From: Bacteroidales bacterium UBA3868
GTDB taxonomy: Bacteria > Bacteroidota > Bacteroidia > Bacteroidales > WCHB1-69
Assembly (NCBI GenBank): GCA_002392325.1
Contig: DGGS01000082.1
Location: forward strand, 1 to 17,086
DNA: 17,086 nt
Reading direction: 5' to 3'
The notes under the pieces are model-generated. The model searched no databases, was not told where the DNA came from, and saw nothing but the letters and a program-made list of their open reading frames with translations. Below, in pieces: positions 1-7,777 of this stretch (positions are counted from its first letter, which is position 1; every line of letters starts with the position of its first letter). Position numbers and translations under genes: made by a program.

Positions 1-456
1 TGCATCGTGAATCCGAACGGCAGAATGTGCGGTTGCAGGCGCCAGGGGTGCATTGAGATGTATGCTTCAGCGCGCGGTATCTGCCAGAACTATTTGGAGG
101 CAGCCGCACAAGCGGGCGCACCTCTGTCGGAAAGCGCCACGCAAACACTCACTTGCCAACAGGTGGGCGAGGCCGCCGCAAAAGGCGACCCTATCGCCTG
201 CAAGGCGTACGACACAACGGCCTACTGGTTGGGAATCGCGCTGGCCAACGCCGCCAACTTCTCGGCACCGGAAGCCATTTTCCTGATGGGCGGACCCACG
301 CGCGCCGGAGAAGCGCTGATGACACCTCTACGCAAATACTTCGAGCAATTCCTGCTCTTTATCTACAAAGGGAAAATATCCGTGCAACTATCCCACCTAA
401 ACAGCAATGACACCGCCATTCTGGGAAGCGCGGCTTTGGGAAAAATCAGTGAGTAG
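1..456 (+). CDS. ROK-family sugar kinase (glucokinase-like), C-terminal half, 5' end outside window
   Basis: The frame is open from base 1 to the TAG at 454-456 (151 residues seen). The start lies upstream of the window; the GTG at base 7 is internal, because the preceding codons fit the family. The segment begins at the ROK signature: NPNG, then a zinc-binding Cys-x-Cys-x4-Cys pattern (MCGCRRQGCIE) and the following YAS. The usual CGCG reads CGCR here, but all three cysteines are kept. Further on are the family's GG turn (LMGGPTRAGEAL) and the closing AILGSAALG segment. ROK proteins are cytoplasmic ATP-dependent hexose kinases or sugar-responsive repressors. The repressor's DNA-binding domain would be N-terminal and is not visible, so kinase is favoured but not proven. 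The gene converges on ftsW with a 20-bp gap and no obvious terminator. Confidence 0.85.
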   Translation, partial: CIVNPNGRMCGCRRQGCIEMYASARGICQNYLEAAAQAGAPLSESATQTLTCQQVGEAAAKGDPIACKAYDTTAYWLGIALANAANFSAPEAIFLMGGPTRAGEALMTPLRKYFEQFLLFIYKGKISVQLSHLNSNDTAILGSAALGKISE

Positions 457-476
457 CATTTCTACACAATCCTACC

Positions 477-1634
477 CTATTCCTCATTCAACCGATTACG
501 GTAGAACATCTGCTTGGGATCCTCGTAATCAGCATCATCTATATTTTTCTTACTGACATTCAACAACATACCCATTGCGCAACCCGACACGAACAGAGAC
601 GCGCCACCACTGCTGATAAAGGGCAGCGTCTGTCCGGTGGTAGGCAACAATTCGCAGTTCACGCCTATATGGACCAGCGCCTGACATGTAAACCAGAACC
701 CAATGCCGAAGGACAGAATTGCCCCTAAGGCATTGGTCGATGCTCTCGAGATTTTCCACGCCCGATAAAAAATCACCATATACACCATCAACACGATCAA
801 GCCAACCACAATGCCGGTTTCTTCAAAGAGCGAGGCGAAGGCATAGTCTGTGGCATTTTCAGGCAGCCGGTTCTTAATCACGCCCTTGCCTGGTCCTGCC
901 GGATGGAGACCCGAACGGGCAATGGCGGCTCGCGCCAGAATCATTTGGTCGCCATACCCATTCACATTATCTTTGGTGAAATAGTATTCCAGTCGGTTTA
1001 CAAATGTGCTCATACGGCCGATTTGCTTGCCGTCGTCGCCGCTCTTCCACACCACAAAGGCAAGAACACCGACCACCAGCACCACAATGCCGAACACGCG
1101 CAACAAATGCTTCATGGTGAATCCGCCAACAAAGAATATCACCATGCCGGTGACAAAGAGAATAATGGCTGTGGACATGTTCAGCGCCGCTATACAGGCA
1201 CAAAACACAAGCAAAATGATGTTCATATATACCATGTTTTGCTCCGTCAGTCCTTCCCCTTTGTTATAGCGGCGGCCTATATAATTGGAAATGAAAATAA
1301 TCACAAGGAAACCAATAAGATAAAAGGTCTGCACATCACGGCCCAGGAAAGTGATGCCACGCACCGCCCTCGAAGTAAGCGTTAACGCAACCAACAGCAG
1401 CGCCAACATCAACCCTAGAAGGGCGCCTTTTTCCAATATCAACTTATAGTTCACCAGATAGAAGAACGCCAGTCCCGCATAACAGAAAAACAGGTGCACC
1501 AGATGACTCTGGACCTTATTGCCACCTGTACTGTACACCAAAAGGATGGACAGGACGGTTAGGAACACCACCAATCCCAATATAATCTTATCCCCTTTGA
1601 AGGATATTTTCGATAACCAACGCGCTTTATCCAT
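477..1634 (-). CDS. ftsW: FtsW-like SEDS family protein, divergent
   Basis: A 385-residue polytopic membrane protein with about ten hydrophobic segments, the last gene of the dcw operon here. SEDS proteins polymerise lipid II glycan strands; FtsW works at the septum with FtsI. Family marks are the N-terminal GDK followed by a long hydrophobic helix ending in VYST, the loop GPGKGVIKNRLPENATDYAFA (about 247-267) with the catalytic-type Asp at about 263, then FEETG, and the C-terminal TGQTLPFISSGGAS (about 333-346). It is odd in two places. The QPSE...K motif of helix 4 reads QTFY...G (about 102-108), losing the Glu and Lys. The acidic residue before the ST/GT of the next conserved loop reads ALNMSTA. 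The ATG lies 6 nt after the murD-like stop, so the two are probably co-translated. A paralogue of a canonical FtsW elsewhere is possible. Confidence 0.85.
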   Translation of the reverse strand: MDKARWLSKISFKGDKIILGLVVFLTVLSILLVYSTGGNKVQSHLVHLFFCYAGLAFFYLVNYKLILEKGALLGLMLALLLVALTLTSRAVRGITFLGRDVQTFYLIGFLVIIFISNYIGRRYNKGEGLTEQNMVYMNIILLVFCACIAALNMSTAIILFVTGMVIFFVGGFTMKHLLRVFGIVVLVVGVLAFVVWKSGDDGKQIGRMSTFVNRLEYYFTKDNVNGYGDQMILARAAIARSGLHPAGPGKGVIKNRLPENATDYAFASLFEETGIVVGLIVLMVYMVIFYRAWKISRASTNALGAILSFGIGFWFTCQALVHIGVNCELLPTTGQTLPFISSGGASLFVSGCAMGMLLNVSKKNIDDADYEDPKQMFYRNRLNEE

Positions 1635-1640
1635 AATCGT

Positions 1641-2198
1641 TTACAACTGGCCTACTGCCTCTTGAAATTTTTCGCCACGCTCACGATAAGAATCCTGAGA
1701 CAAGCTCTTCTCACCCGGTGAGTACAATACCGCATACCCGCCTTCAGCAGCGTAAAACGCCTGACTTACAGCATCTTCAAGATTCATCTCCACAAAAACC
1801 GGAATACCTAATGAAGAGAAACGATCATAAACATCCGTATTATACACTCCTTGGAGCACAATGGCCTTCACTTTTTCTTGAACCATGTCCATAACATCGT
1901 CCGTAATACGGTCTGGGGAAGAAATGTTATTGATCCAAATGGTGGGTTTGGTCATGCTCTGCAAGGCAAACCAAACCGAATTGGCGTTCACTGAGCGCGC
2001 ATCATCGATAAAATCGACTCGCCGCAAAGTCTTCACATGTTCCAATTTATGTGCACTTCCTTCAAAATCGGACAAAGATGCCGCGATGTTTTTCTTACGA
2101 AGGTTCACCAAATGATCGGTAATGGATGCCACCATAGGGTTAGCATACTCTCTCTCTTTCTCAAACAGATTGAAATTGTTGGTTTTATTTGTTGGCAT
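1641..2198 (-). CDS. Truncated MurD-like protein: C-terminal ligase domain only
   Basis: This 185-residue ORF sits where full-length murD (about 450 aa, UDP-MurNAc-L-Ala:D-Glu ligase) normally lies between mraY and ftsW. Residues about 38-185 match the MurD C-terminal domain: SLSDFEGSAHKLEHV resembles the usual alDFeGveHRLE.V, FIDDARSVN occupies the NDSKATN site, FALQSM follows, and SYRERGEKFQEAV forms the C-terminus. The N-terminal UDP-binding and central ATPase domains are wholly absent: there is no GTNGKT P-loop, and only 64 bp separate it from mraY. Key residues are also changed. The Lys and Thr of NDSKATN are Arg68 and Val70, the GG..K loop reads NNISSPD, and the SP...S..F loop is one residue short and lacks the Phe. 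It therefore should not be an active ligase. An intact frame and tight operon spacing argue against simple decay. The role is unknown; a true murD should exist elsewhere. Confidence 0.8.
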   Translation of the reverse strand: MPTNKTNNFNLFEKEREYANPMVASITDHLVNLRKKNIAASLSDFEGSAHKLEHVKTLRRVDFIDDARSVNANSVWFALQSMTKPTIWINNISSPDRITDDVMDMVQEKVKAIVLQGVYNTDVYDRFSSLGIPVFVEMNLEDAVSQAFYAAEGGYAVLYSPGEKSLSQDSYRERGEKFQEAVGQL

Positions 2199-2262
2199 AT
2201 CTTAATGGGTTAATGGTTTTTAAAGTTCTTGAGGTTTGTAAGGTTTTGTTTTCGGTTATTTT
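2199..2262 (-). other. G-poor, AACC-repeating leader before the murD-like gene
   Basis: This 64-bp spacer lies between the mraY stop and the murD-like ATG. On the coding (minus) strand it has only three G and contains AACC five times, ending with two CCATTAA copies shortly before the start codon. There is no hairpin, no promoter box and no Shine-Dalgarno sequence. It resembles the spacer at 3520-3586. It may be an unstructured translation-initiation leader. Confidence 0.5.
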
Positions 2263-3519
2263 TTATCGTACTTTGAGTGTCACTACGGTGAGCACGGCAA
2301 GGATGAGGCCGATGATGATGAAATGCTGGACTATTTTCGATTCATGCATTCCTTTTTTCTGATAATGATGATGCAATGGAGCCATCAAGAAGATGCGACG
2401 GCCCTCTCCATAGCGTTTTTTAGTATATTTGAAATAAGAAACCTGCATCATAACGGAAAGGGATTGGGCAAGATACACACCACACAGAATCGGTATGAGA
2501 AGTTCTTTACGAATTATAATACAAGAAACTGCCACCAGTCCGCCAAGCATTAAGCTGCCGGTGTCGCCCATAAACACTTGGGCGGGGAAGCAATTCCACC
2601 AATAAAAGCCCAGACAAGCACCAATTACGGCCGACATGAAAATCACCAACTCTCCGATATTGGGGATATACATAATATTCAGGTAATCAGCAAACACCAC
2701 ATTACCAGATACATACGCCAATATGGCGATACCCACAGCAATCACAGAAGTGGTGCCAGTCGCCAGACCGTCAAGGCCATCGGTCAAGTTAGCCCCATTT
2801 GAAACAGCGGCTATGATGAAGACGACAACGATAATGAAGATAATGAAAGACCATTTGCCCGTCTTGTCGCCTAACCACCGAGTGCCCCACGCATAGTCAA
2901 ACTCATTGTTTTTCACGAATGGGATCGTGGTTTTGGTGGAATGATGCGGTTCGCCGAAGATTCTGGGTGTTTGGGCGCTCTCCTGATTTTCCACCGAAAG
3001 GGCAGACTCAATGGGGGTCATCACCGGTTTTGTGGCCACTTTCTCGCAAATCATGGCATCGGGATGGAAATACATCACAAGTCCTACGCCAAGTCCCAGC
3101 ACTATTTGGCCCAGCAGTTTCTTGCGCGGAGACAAACCCTCTTTGTTCTTCTTGAACACCTTGATGTAATCATCCATGAATCCCAAAAATCCCAACCAAA
3201 GCGTAGTGAAAATCATCAGCAACACATAGATGTTCCGCAAATCGCACACCAGCAGCACCGGCACCAATATGGCGGCGATGATGATCAATCCGCCCATCGT
3301 CGGTGTGCCCGCTTTCTCATTCTGGCCTGCAAGACCCAGGTCACGCACCGTTTCTCCGATTTGCTTTTTACGCAAATACTTAATGAAATATTTGCCGATA
3401 AAAATGGAGATGATGAGCGACAAGACAAAAGCTGTTGCGGATCGGAAGGAAATGTACTGGAACATTCCTGATCCGGGCAATCCGATTGAATGAAGCCATT
3501 TGAAAAGGTAATACAACAT
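2263..3519 (-). CDS. mraY: Phospho-MurNAc-pentapeptide transferase (lipid I synthase)
   Basis: MraY transfers phospho-MurNAc-pentapeptide from UDP to undecaprenyl phosphate, making lipid I at the inner membrane. The 418-residue protein is polytopic and carries the complete family set: GTPTMGG (71-77), FMDDYIK with the catalytic DD (116-117), NLTDGLDG (244-251), the MGDTGS loop (317-322) and the [10 protein letters not shown] signature (381-390). It is longer than the roughly 360-residue proteobacterial enzyme because of an insert at about 155-215, typical of Bacteroidota MraY. The ATG at 3519 starts just before a first hydrophobic stretch. It sits between murE and the murD-like gene, with unusual spacers of 67 and 64 bp, while most other operon junctions here are overlaps or under 10 bp. 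Confidence 0.97.
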   Translation of the reverse strand: MLYYLFKWLHSIGLPGSGMFQYISFRSATAFVLSLIISIFIGKYFIKYLRKKQIGETVRDLGLAGQNEKAGTPTMGGLIIIAAILVPVLLVCDLRNIYVLLMIFTTLWLGFLGFMDDYIKVFKKNKEGLSPRKKLLGQIVLGLGVGLVMYFHPDAMICEKVATKPVMTPIESALSVENQESAQTPRIFGEPHHSTKTTIPFVKNNEFDYAWGTRWLGDKTGKWSFIIFIIVVVFIIAAVSNGANLTDGLDGLATGTTSVIAVGIAILAYVSGNVVFADYLNIMYIPNIGELVIFMSAVIGACLGFYWWNCFPAQVFMGDTGSLMLGGLVAVSCIIIRKELLIPILCGVYLAQSLSVMMQVSYFKYTKKRYGEGRRIFLMAPLHHHYQKKGMHESKIVQHFIIIGLILAVLTVVTLKVR

Positions 3520-3586
3520 GATAGGTTAATGGGGTAAAAGTGGTTTAAAGGTTAAGGGTTTAAGATTTAAGGTTCATTGTTATAGC
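3520..3586 (-). other. G-poor, AACC-repeating leader before mraY
   Basis: A 67-bp spacer between the murE stop and the mraY ATG. The coding strand has two G in 67 bases and five AACC tetramers arranged in quasi-7/8-bp units of the form CTTAAACC. It ends with CCCCATTAACC just before the start. The composition and the CCATTAA element are shared with the spacer at 2199-2262. No promoter or terminator is seen. Confidence 0.5.
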
Positions 3587-5059
3587 TCAAGCATCAAAGT
3601 TCATTTTCACTTCTTCCGTGTCGTCGAAATGGTGCTTGACATGATTAATCTCCTGATAGTTCTCATGGCCTTTCCCGGCCACCAGCAGCACACCGCCGGG
3701 TTGCAGGAGCATACATCCGGTTTTGATGGCCTCGTGACGATTCTCAATCACAAGTATGTTTTTTCGTTTGGATGCAGGCACACCGGCCAGCATATCTTCC
3801 AGAATGGCGTTCGGATCCTCCGTTCTGGGGTTGTCCGAGGTGAAAATCACGCGAGTGCTGTATTTGCAGGCAATGGCCGCCATTTCAGGGCGTTTCGTTT
3901 TATCGCGGTCGCCACCACAACCCACCACGGTAATAACCTCGTTTTTACGACGGGTCACCTCCAGGATGGTGGTCAGCACATTTTCCAATGCGTCAGGTGT
4001 GTGGGCGTAGTCCACGATGGCGGTGCTTCCGTCAGCCCGATGCACCAGCTGGAACCGGCCAGCGGCACTTTCCAGCGTGCTCATCTGCATCAGCACCTCA
4101 TCTTGTGGCATTCCCAACAGCACTGCCGCTCCGTAGATGGCCAAAAGATTATAGGCATTGAACTTGCCGCACAATTTGAAATAAACCTCCTGATCATTCA
4201 CCCGCATCAGGAGTCCGCGGAAACCGTCTTCCAGAATCAGGCCTTTGAAATCGGCAGCCGTGAGCAAACTGTAGGTTTTCACATTCGCGCGGCTGTTCTG
4301 CACCATCACCATTCCATTTTTGTCGTCCACATTAGTCAAAGCGAACGCACTCTTAGGAAGATGGTCAAAGAAGGCCTTCTTGGCGGCTATATAATTGGCA
4401 AAAGTTTTGTGAAAATCCAAATGATCGTGCGTGATATTGCTGAAAATACCGCCGGCGAACTGCAATCCAGCAATGCGGTGCTGGCAAATGGCATGCGAAC
4501 TGACCTCCATAAAGCAGTAGGTGCAACCCGCATCCACCATACGACGAAGCAGTCCGTTCAACTCCACCGCATCAGGTGTGGTGTGCGTGGCCGGAACCTC
4601 CTCCCAACCAATTTTATTTACGATTGTGGAAAGCAATCCCGCCTTCTGTCCCAACTGCATAAAAAGCCGGTGAAGAAGCGTTACGGTGGTAGTCTTGCCG
4701 TTAGTGCCTGTAATGCCCACCAATTTCAACTTCCGACTCGGGTTATCGAAAAAGGCGGCCGCCAGATGACCGAGCGCCACTGTGCTGTCGGGCACCCGCA
4801 CATAGGTCACTTCCGATTTGACTTCTGTCGGCATTTCCTCACACACAATCACCTTCGCACCACTCTCAATCGCCTGTGGAATGTACTTATGACCGTCGGT
4901 CTGTGTACCACGCTGGGCCACATACAACGGACCGGCGTTCACGGTTTCCGCCTTCACCACCGCACGCGAATCAAAGGTCACCATGGTGACATCCATATCC
5001 GCGTTTCCCGCAATCTCATAGCGTTTCAGCGATTTCAGTAATTGGGTCAAGGATTTCAT
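3587..5059 (-). CDS. murE: UDP-MurNAc-L-Ala-D-Glu:meso-diaminopimelate ligase
   Basis: MurE adds the third stem residue to the peptidoglycan precursor in the cytoplasm, using ATP. I start at the ATG at 5059 (490 aa). The longer frame begins with a TTG at 5077, whereas this ATG has an A-rich upstream stretch and gives the family-like beginning MKSLTQLLK. The domains are in order: an N-terminal uridine-binding part with TFDSRAV; the ATPase P-loop GTNGKTTT (about 118-125); THTTPDA and MEVSSHA; the AAKKAFF segment holding the lysine normally carbamylated; and the C-terminal ligase domain with VDYAHTPDALE and GCGGDRDKTKRPEM. The DNPRTEDP motif (DNPR about 409-412) is the meso-diaminopimelate specificity signature, which predicts a DAP-type wall. 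It lies 25 bp after the ftsI stop. Confidence 0.96.
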   Translation of the reverse strand: MKSLTQLLKSLKRYEIAGNADMDVTMVTFDSRAVVKAETVNAGPLYVAQRGTQTDGHKYIPQAIESGAKVIVCEEMPTEVKSEVTYVRVPDSTVALGHLAAAFFDNPSRKLKLVGITGTNGKTTTVTLLHRLFMQLGQKAGLLSTIVNKIGWEEVPATHTTPDAVELNGLLRRMVDAGCTYCFMEVSSHAICQHRIAGLQFAGGIFSNITHDHLDFHKTFANYIAAKKAFFDHLPKSAFALTNVDDKNGMVMVQNSRANVKTYSLLTAADFKGLILEDGFRGLLMRVNDQEVYFKLCGKFNAYNLLAIYGAAVLLGMPQDEVLMQMSTLESAAGRFQLVHRADGSTAIVDYAHTPDALENVLTTILEVTRRKNEVITVVGCGGDRDKTKRPEMAAIACKYSTRVIFTSDNPRTEDPNAILEDMLAGVPASKRKNILVIENRHEAIKTGCMLLQPGGVLLVAGKGHENYQEINHVKHHFDDTEEVKMNFDA

Positions 5060-5084
5060 ATTCTCGTTATTTTTCAATTCGTTT

Positions 5085-7358
5085 TTATTCCAAATAGAGT
5101 TTAACCTTGCGTGCCGACACCTCGTTCACCTGCGTTCTCACTACACCACGGCCTACCAGGGTGACTTTATATCCAGCGCGGGTCAGTTCCGCCACAGCAT
5201 CCGACGCGATCATATTGCGCACATCGGGCACACCTTCATGCTTCGACAACGCCATCGCTTTCACCACAGGGATCCTCTTGTCTGAATCCTTCACCTTCGT
5301 CTTCTCCATCTGCACGGTGAGATAGGGCGCATTGGTTTCATAGGAAACCGTATCGTACCCCATCTGGCTCAGCAATTTGTTGAAATAGCGCTTGTTCACC
5401 GGTGTGTTGGTCAGCATGGGTTTCACTTGATACTCCGTGATACTGTGCATGGCGCTGAAATTGTTGCTGTTCATGATGCTTCGCGCGATCTTTCCGAAAA
5501 CATCTACCGCCACCTCGCTGTGCTGCGGCACATTGTACATATAGACAATAGCTGTATATTTGGGATTGTCTTTCGGGAAATAACCGCAGAATGACACAGC
5601 GTTACGGTCATAGTTGTACGCCCCGATCGTCTGATCCCAAATATCACGCGTGCCGGTTTTGCCTGCAAAGGGGCAGGTGGAATCCTTGTAGCGGCGACCC
5701 GTTCCGTAGCGGCCCCACACCACACTGTCCAGATAATTCCGCGCCTTCTTCAAGGTGGCTTCCGATACAAACTGTTCCATAAGCACCTCTGCCTCAAATT
5801 TTTGTATCGTATCAAACTCATTCGTGACATACTTCACAAAGAGCGGGGCCAGCATGCGACCATTGTTGGCGATAGCGTTGTAGTAAATCAGCGTGCGAAG
5901 GATTGGGATATTGAAACCGGCGCCGAAGCAAGTGCCGTAATAGTTGTCGAATCTGCCATCGTTACGGATGCCGGCGGGCATCAGGTCGCCAAGTTGCGTA
6001 TGTACCGTGTCAAAAAATCCGAACTTGGCCAACTGGGCACGATAGGAGGCGAAATTGCGCATCCCGTACGCATCGAAAATCATAGAGGCGATACCGATAT
6101 TGGACGAGCGCTGGAATATCTCATTAGGTGTGCCCAGCGTCTCGCCATGCACCTTGCTGTCGCTTTTGGTCTTAGCAATGAAACTGCCCGACTTGGTGGG
6201 AACCTTGAATGTATGGTTGAACATCGGGTAGATACAGGCCGTGTCGTTCGCTTTCTTCTCCATAAAGGCAAGCAACGAGGCCAATTTAAAGGTGGAACCG
6301 GGTTCCACTTTGGCGTTGAGGGCATACTCCATGCTCTCGCTGTAATAGTTAGCGGCACCGGGTGTGCGGCGCAAGTTCGAAATCGCCTTAATCTCACCCG
6401 TTTTGGTCTCCATCACTATCACGCACCCCCACTCCGCATTCAGTTCTTCCAACTTCTTGCTCAACTCGTTGTGCACCGCGTTTTGGATTTCCAAATTCAG
6501 CGTCGTATGGATATTGCAACCGTCCACTGGATCCATGCGGTCTTTGAGCGGCACTTTGGCATGGTTCAGTTCGAGATACTTCTTACTGCCCTCCTCTCCA
6601 GCCAGCACATCATTCATAAAATACTCCAAGCCATACTGACGATCACCATCATTCATGCCCAGCGTGCGGCGGGCCATCTCCCCGTAGGGATTGATTCGCA
6701 CCGGCCAGGAGACGAAATTGATGAAACGGCAATAGCTCAAAGTGTCAATCACCTCGCCAGTTTTGCGATCCAGCTTTTTCTTCACCAGATAAGGAAGATT
6801 TTTGATATATGCCGTGTCTATGGAGGTGATCCATTTATGCTCATCCCACAACTTGGCGGGGAAAATCGTCACATAATGACGGTCCTTGTAGTTCTTGGTG
6901 AAGAGGTCATAATAATGTTTCTCGGAATATTTTGGGAAACGGTCTTTGAACTGTTTGTAGAAATCGGCGGCAAGTTTATGGATCAACTGATCGTTTTCCG
7001 CTTCCGTATATTTGGAGGTGCCATACTCTTTTGCAAACGCTTTGCCGTCGAAGGCCACTTCGAAAACCGTATAGTTGCCCATCAGCAGGCGGCCGTGGTC
7101 ATCGTAAATCTCACCGCGATCCGGCCGCAAGGTGTTTTCTTTCACAAAACAGTTGCAGGTCGAGTCCACGCGGTCTTCCCATCCCTCCACGGTCGTATCC
7201 ACGCAATCCTTACCGGTGCCGGAAGCCAGCGCGCTCTCGAAAAAGGAGAGGTAGCAGATCTTCACAAAGCAGGCGGCGCCCAGCAACACAATGCAAAAAC
7301 GCACTATGGTCATCCGCACGGGGCTCACACCGGGTTTCTTTTCATTAGGATTGTTCAT
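5085..7358 (-). CDS. ftsI: Septal class B penicillin-binding protein with C-terminal PASTA domain
   Basis: FtsI cross-links septal peptidoglycan in the periplasm as the transpeptidase partner of FtsW. The 757-residue protein has a short cytoplasmic tail, one membrane helix (about 17-40), a dimerisation domain beginning at RPDRGEIYDDHGRLL (about 78-92), and a transpeptidase domain. The three active-site motifs are intact: STFK (355-358, catalytic Ser355), SSN (418-420) and KTGT (567-570). A PASTA domain follows (about 705-757, beginning HEGVPDVRNM). PASTA-tailed FtsI is usual in Bacteroidota. The extracytoplasmic part has many cysteines (for example at 52, 68, 70, 210 and 281), which is worth noting for a periplasmic protein. 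It is 8 bp downstream of the ftsL-like gene. Confidence 0.96.
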   Translation of the reverse strand: MNNPNEKKPGVSPVRMTIVRFCIVLLGAACFVKICYLSFFESALASGTGKDCVDTTVEGWEDRVDSTCNCFVKENTLRPDRGEIYDDHGRLLMGNYTVFEVAFDGKAFAKEYGTSKYTEAENDQLIHKLAADFYKQFKDRFPKYSEKHYYDLFTKNYKDRHYVTIFPAKLWDEHKWITSIDTAYIKNLPYLVKKKLDRKTGEVIDTLSYCRFINFVSWPVRINPYGEMARRTLGMNDGDRQYGLEYFMNDVLAGEEGSKKYLELNHAKVPLKDRMDPVDGCNIHTTLNLEIQNAVHNELSKKLEELNAEWGCVIVMETKTGEIKAISNLRRTPGAANYYSESMEYALNAKVEPGSTFKLASLLAFMEKKANDTACIYPMFNHTFKVPTKSGSFIAKTKSDSKVHGETLGTPNEIFQRSSNIGIASMIFDAYGMRNFASYRAQLAKFGFFDTVHTQLGDLMPAGIRNDGRFDNYYGTCFGAGFNIPILRTLIYYNAIANNGRMLAPLFVKYVTNEFDTIQKFEAEVLMEQFVSEATLKKARNYLDSVVWGRYGTGRRYKDSTCPFAGKTGTRDIWDQTIGAYNYDRNAVSFCGYFPKDNPKYTAIVYMYNVPQHSEVAVDVFGKIARSIMNSNNFSAMHSITEYQVKPMLTNTPVNKRYFNKLLSQMGYDTVSYETNAPYLTVQMEKTKVKDSDKRIPVVKAMALSKHEGVPDVRNMIASDAVAELTRAGYKVTLVGRGVVRTQVNEVSARKVKLYLE

Positions 7359-7366
7359 GGCAGGGG

Positions 7367-7777
7367 TTATCGTTTTACATTTTTATTCTTTTTGAAGATA
7401 CCCCGGCGTTTCGGGGTTTCGCGTTTCACGCGTATGGTGTAGTTCTGTTCCTCGTTGAGCACATAACCGCGTTCCTGCATCTTCTGGATGAGAATCTGGT
7501 TTTCCTCATACGGGATGAACTGGTTGTTGGCTTTCAGGCGGCTGAGTTCCGCCTTGTACTGGTTTTCCAAACGGGTTATTTTCCGTTTCTTGTCCTGGAT
7601 ACGCTGCTCACTGATGATCATCACGGCCATCAGGACGAAAACAAGGGCGATGTACGGATACCAACGAAGCATCTGGCGGCTGAGCAGGAACTCGCCACCA
7701 AACACATCTTTCAGTACCTTAAACAGGCCGCGTTTCTCTTTCCGGACCGGTTCTTCGCTATGGGTTGTGGATTTCAT
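7367..7777 (-). CDS. ftsL: FtsL-like cell-division protein
   Basis: A 136-residue bitopic membrane protein between rsmH and ftsI, exactly where ftsL lies in dcw clusters. It has a basic cytoplasmic N-terminus of about 39 residues, one hydrophobic helix (about 40-56) and then a charged helix that fits a coiled coil (about 57-85, with Leu or Ile at heptad positions). A basic C-terminal tail ends it. FtsL scaffolds and activates the FtsW-FtsI septal synthase. Sequence conservation in this family is low, so the assignment rests mainly on topology, length and position. The start overlaps the end of rsmH by 20 nt, pointing to translational coupling. Confidence 0.85.
   Translation of the reverse strand: MKSTTHSEEPVRKEKRGLFKVLKDVFGGEFLLSRQMLRWYPYIALVFVLMAVMIISEQRIQDKKRKITRLENQYKAELSRLKANNQFIPYEENQILIQKMQERGYVLNEEQNYTIRVKRETPKRRGIFKKNKNVKR

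Noticed and set aside
3629..5041. Long open frame antisense to murE (470 codons)
   Set aside because: It mirrors a clear murE, and the translation is rich in His and Arg with no domain features. It is a by-product of codon bias.
5802..7442. Long open frame antisense to ftsI and ftsL (546 codons)
   Set aside because: The opposite strand encodes a textbook PBP with all three active-site motifs; the antisense product shows no family pattern.
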